Part shown: positions 23,042 to 25,253 of the stretch, in pieces | Layout of the letters: every line of letters begins with the position of its first letter | Numbering within the stretch: position 1 is the first letter of the stretch | Origin: an uncultured Clostridia bacterium | GTDB taxonomy: Bacteria; Bacillota; Clostridia; TANB77; CAG-508 | Length of the DNA: 25,253 bases | Reading direction: 5' to 3' | Assembly: GCA_934129785.1 (NCBI GenBank) | Contig: CAKOWW010000018.1 | Span: 1-25,253, forward strand | Translations under genes and position numbers: made by a program | Notes under the pieces: generated by a model | Database searches by the model: none | What the model saw: the letters and a program-made list of their open reading frames with translations, nothing else | Told to the model about the DNA's origin: nothing

Positions 23042-24838
23042 ATGGTAACAAGAAAAAAAAGAAGAGCTTTATTAATTAGTATAATAACAATTTTTATTTT
23101 AATATTAGCAACAGTTTTTGCACTACTATATTTTACAACAGATAGTTTTAAATCAAATCAAACATTGTTTATTAAATATATGGGAAAAACAGAAGAAAAC
23201 TATAATTGGATAGAAGAAACTATAAAGAATATAGTTATGGATGAAGAATTAAAAAGCACACCATATGAAGAAAAAACAACAATAAAAGTAAATCATACTA
23301 AAAATATTGGAACAACATCAGAAGATACAAGTAGCAATATCAACAAAATGCAAGTAACTATTGATGGAAAAACAGATTTACAAAATAAAGTAGACTGCAA
23401 AGATATAAAATTGATAAATGATAACAATGAAATATTCAATATGAAATACATGCAAGATGGAGATACATATGGAATAAAATTTCCAGAATTAATAAAACAA
23501 TATGTTACTGCAAACAATAGTGAAGTAGGAACACTTTTCAAAAAAATAGGATATTCTGAAGAAGAAACATCAAAACTTCCAGATTCGTTAAAAATGGAAC
23601 AAAGTATTTTTGATGGTGTGCAATTTTCTAACGAAGAAAAACAAGCATTGAAAGACAAATATTTAGGAATAGTAAAACAAAATGTTTCAAAAGAAAAATT
23701 TTTAAAAGAACCAAATCAACAAATAACAATAAATCAACAGAATTTAATAGCAAATAAATATACAATAAAATTAACAAAAGAAGAATTGAATAATTTGTAT
23801 TTAAAAATATTGTCTACTTTAAAAGAAGATGAAACAGTTTTAGCAAAACTAGAAACATTGCAAACAAATATGGAAACAATAAACATTTTAACAAAAAATA
23901 AAACAAATATAAAAGAAAATTTTGTTTCAGAAATAGAAGAAACTATAACAAAAATAAATGAAAACAACATAGGAAGTGACGAAACAGAAATTTCTGTATA
24001 TGAAAAAAACGGGAAAACAATCAAAATTTTTATAAATGGAATAGACTATGAAATAAATATAGATACTTTGGAAAATGAATATGCACAAATAGCAATATCA
24101 AATGAAGAAAATTCTAAAAACTATATATTAGAAAAGAAAGATGGAAATGTTGCTTTAATATTAGAAGGCACAAAGAAAGATAAAACAAATAAAATTACTT
24201 TAAAACAAAAGGAAAATCAAATAGATGAAACAACAAATGAAAAAAATACTAGTATAATATATGAAAATGAAACAAATAAAATAGAGGGAAGTATTGCACA
24301 AAAAATAAAAAAAATAACAAGCGTGGAAAAGCAAGAAAAATTTGACGATAAAAATAGTGTGAATTTAAGTGAACTAAATGAAGAACAAGTAAAAACGATT
24401 ATTCAAAAAGTAAATGAAGCTGTAACACAAAAACTGAATGCTATAAATGAAGAAACAGGAATAAAAAATGACATTAATAATATATTAGAAATAATGGGAG
24501 TAATTAAGGATAATAAAAAATTAGAAGGTGACGGGGCTTCAGAAGCAGAAAAAAATAGATTTAACTCTAAATTTGAAATTCTTCAGGGCGAAAAACTGAA
24601 TACAGATACAACTTTGAAAATGATTGATACAATAAAGAACAACTTAATTGGTATGGAAGTTGTAAATGGAAGAGAAATTAGATTAAATATTGATAAAAAT
24701 AATAGTAACGAAGAAACTGTCTCAAAATTACACGCTTTTATGGAAGAAAACAAAGATTATAACTATGATGCTAAAACTGAATACGATGATAATGGATTTG
24801 TGAAGAGTATATTGTTAACAATAAATGTGGAAAGGTAG
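23042..24838 (+). CDS. Large single-pass membrane protein, DUF6583-like
   Basis: Encodes 598 residues from ATG 23042. In-frame TTG (23021) and ATG (23030) exist upstream, but AAAGGA (23024-23029) directly abuts the second and suits 23042 better (12-base gap). The N-terminus is basic (MVTRKKRR) followed by one membrane helix (ALLISIITIFILILATVFALLYF), so the body is outside. SFKSNQTLFIKYMGKTEEN follows, typical of the DUF6583 family as far as I recall. The rest is rich in Lys, Glu, Asn and Thr, with repeating amphipathic segments of the kind seen in beta-rich surface proteins. No catalytic motif seen. It ends within the stem of its own terminator. Confidence 0.75.
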   Translation: MVTRKKRRALLISIITIFILILATVFALLYFTTDSFKSNQTLFIKYMGKTEENYNWIEETIKNIVMDEELKSTPYEEKTTIKVNHTKNIGTTSEDTSSNINKMQVTIDGKTDLQNKVDCKDIKLINDNNEIFNMKYMQDGDTYGIKFPELIKQYVTANNSEVGTLFKKIGYSEEETSKLPDSLKMEQSIFDGVQFSNEEKQALKDKYLGIVKQNVSKEKFLKEPNQQITINQQNLIANKYTIKLTKEELNNLYLKILSTLKEDETVLAKLETLQTNMETINILTKNKTNIKENFVSEIEETITKINENNIGSDETEISVYEKNGKTIKIFINGIDYEINIDTLENEYAQIAISNEENSKNYILEKKDGNVALILEGTKKDKTNKITLKQKENQIDETTNEKNTSIIYENETNKIEGSIAQKIKKITSVEKQEKFDDKNSVNLSELNEEQVKTIIQKVNEAVTQKLNAINEETGIKNDINNILEIMGVIKDNKKLEGDGASEAEKNRFNSKFEILQGEKLNTDTTLKMIDTIKNNLIGMEVVNGREIRLNIDKNNSNEETVSKLHAFMEENKDYNYDAKTEYDDNGFVKSILLTINVER

Positions 24839-24855
24839 ATTTTCCACATTTTTAT
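24823..24855 (+). terminator. Terminator overlapping the end of the DUF6583-like gene
   Basis: AAATGTGGAAA (24823-24833) pairs with TTTCCACATTT (24841-24851), followed by more T. The last codons and the stop TAG lie in the left arm and loop. Confidence 0.8.
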
Positions 24856-24898
24856 TGTATTATAGGAAAGTTCTCTGGATTTTCCATAATATCAATAT

Positions 24899-24961
24899 CT
24901 TTTAGTTGCCTGTAATTTTATACTATACCTTTTAACTGTCTGTAATTTTATAACAGACAGT
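24899..24961. repeat. Near-direct repeat with an inverted repeat
   Basis: TTTTAGTTGCCTGTAATTTTATA is followed closely by a version with AACTGTC in place of AGTTGCC. In the second, ACTGTCTGT (24935-24943) and ACAGACAGT (24953-24961) form a 9-bp stem. It may be a second terminator ahead of the rRNA promoter or a protein site. The rest of 24962-25120 is AT-rich with nothing else visible. Confidence 0.4.
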
Positions 24962-25122
24962 ATCAAAGTCGGTCCCCCCGAAATGTTACTCTTTTAAAAA
25001 TATATATTTTATTTTTAAAAAAATAATAAAAATTAAATGTCGAAAAATGGCTATAAATGGCGCTTTTCCCAATATGGAAAATTGATAGTTGGAAATTTTC
25101 TAAAAAAAGTTTGAAAAAAGTG

Positions 25123-25151
25123 TTGACAAAGGAATTAAGTTCATGTATAAT
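25123..25151 (+). promoter_or_regulatory. Perfect consensus promoter, probably of an rRNA operon
   Basis: TTGACA (25123-25128) and TATAAT (25146-25151) are separated by 17 bases. Both hexamers are perfect and preceded by A/T tracts like an UP element. Confidence 0.85.
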
Positions 25152-25157
25152 AAGAAT

Positions 25158-25253
25158 CGTTCCGCACAGAGGAACAAAAAAGTACATTGAAAAGTAAACA
25201 ATAAAATCCTTTAGAGAATAAACCGAAGCGGTAAATATTTTTCACGAAATATG
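25158..25253 (+). ncRNA. Probable rRNA operon leader, cut by the window edge
   Basis: The transcript begins with a GTTCC/GGAAC hairpin (25159-25175). GTACATTGAAAAGTAAACA follows, resembling the boxA-like antitermination element and TTGAAAA leader of Firmicute rRNA operons. No open frame. The mature 16S start (AGAGTTTGATC) is not in the window and should lie a short way beyond. Confidence 0.6.

Overview
The window is AT-rich DNA from a low-GC Firmicute, most likely an uncultured gut Clostridia lineage. The basis is the gene content (PolC-type replicase, U32/DUF3656 protein, TGS-type nucleoside kinase, RNHCP protein, DUF1294, EF4/LepA, RlmB), GGAGG-type ribosome binding sites, TTGACA-N17-TATAAT promoters, AGA/GGA-dominated codon use and TAA/TAG stops.

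Region 1 (1-7730) is accessory and partly decayed. It starts with the 5' part of a serine recombinase, then a small unknown gene. An orphan 3' half of tRNA-Leu(UAA) with its terminator follows at 978-1075. The stretch 1028-7360 is bounded by a 54-bp direct repeat (52/54 identical) that begins in the tRNA CCA end and includes that terminator. Inside lie a Fic AMP-transferase, an unknown gene, a HExxH metallopeptidase-like gene, a dead MobV relaxase fragment, small unknown genes, a transglutaminase-like protein, and a promoter-to-terminator unit of about 450 nt that looks like a structured non-coding RNA with two homologous domains. Beyond the second repeat are a DUF1016 nuclease remnant and a candidate type I toxin-antitoxin module: a 36-residue hydrophobic peptide convergent with a short RNA.

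Region 2 (8079-25253) is core chromosome: nucleoside kinase, RNHCP protein, U32/DUF3656 protein (minus strand), a secreted membrane-anchored protein with cadherin-like domains, a tiny Cys/Gly-rich peptide (minus), PolC, DUF1294, a DnaA-box cluster, a rhodanese, LepA, RlmB, a DUF6583-like membrane protein, and a consensus promoter with leader typical of an rRNA operon at the right edge.

The most striking observation concerns decoding. PolC is split by four +1 frame changes and the U32 gene by one. All five lie exactly at an in-frame CGG codon followed by A or G. Skipping the C restores the frame and places glycine (GGA or GGG) there, including the Gly of the conserved PolC GSAC motif. I found no other in-frame CGG in any credible gene of the window; all other CGG triplets straddle codon boundaries. 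This fits an organism in which CGG is not an arginine codon and CGGR is read as a four-base glycine codon or +1 frameshift signal. It fits poorly with random sequencing errors or gene decay.
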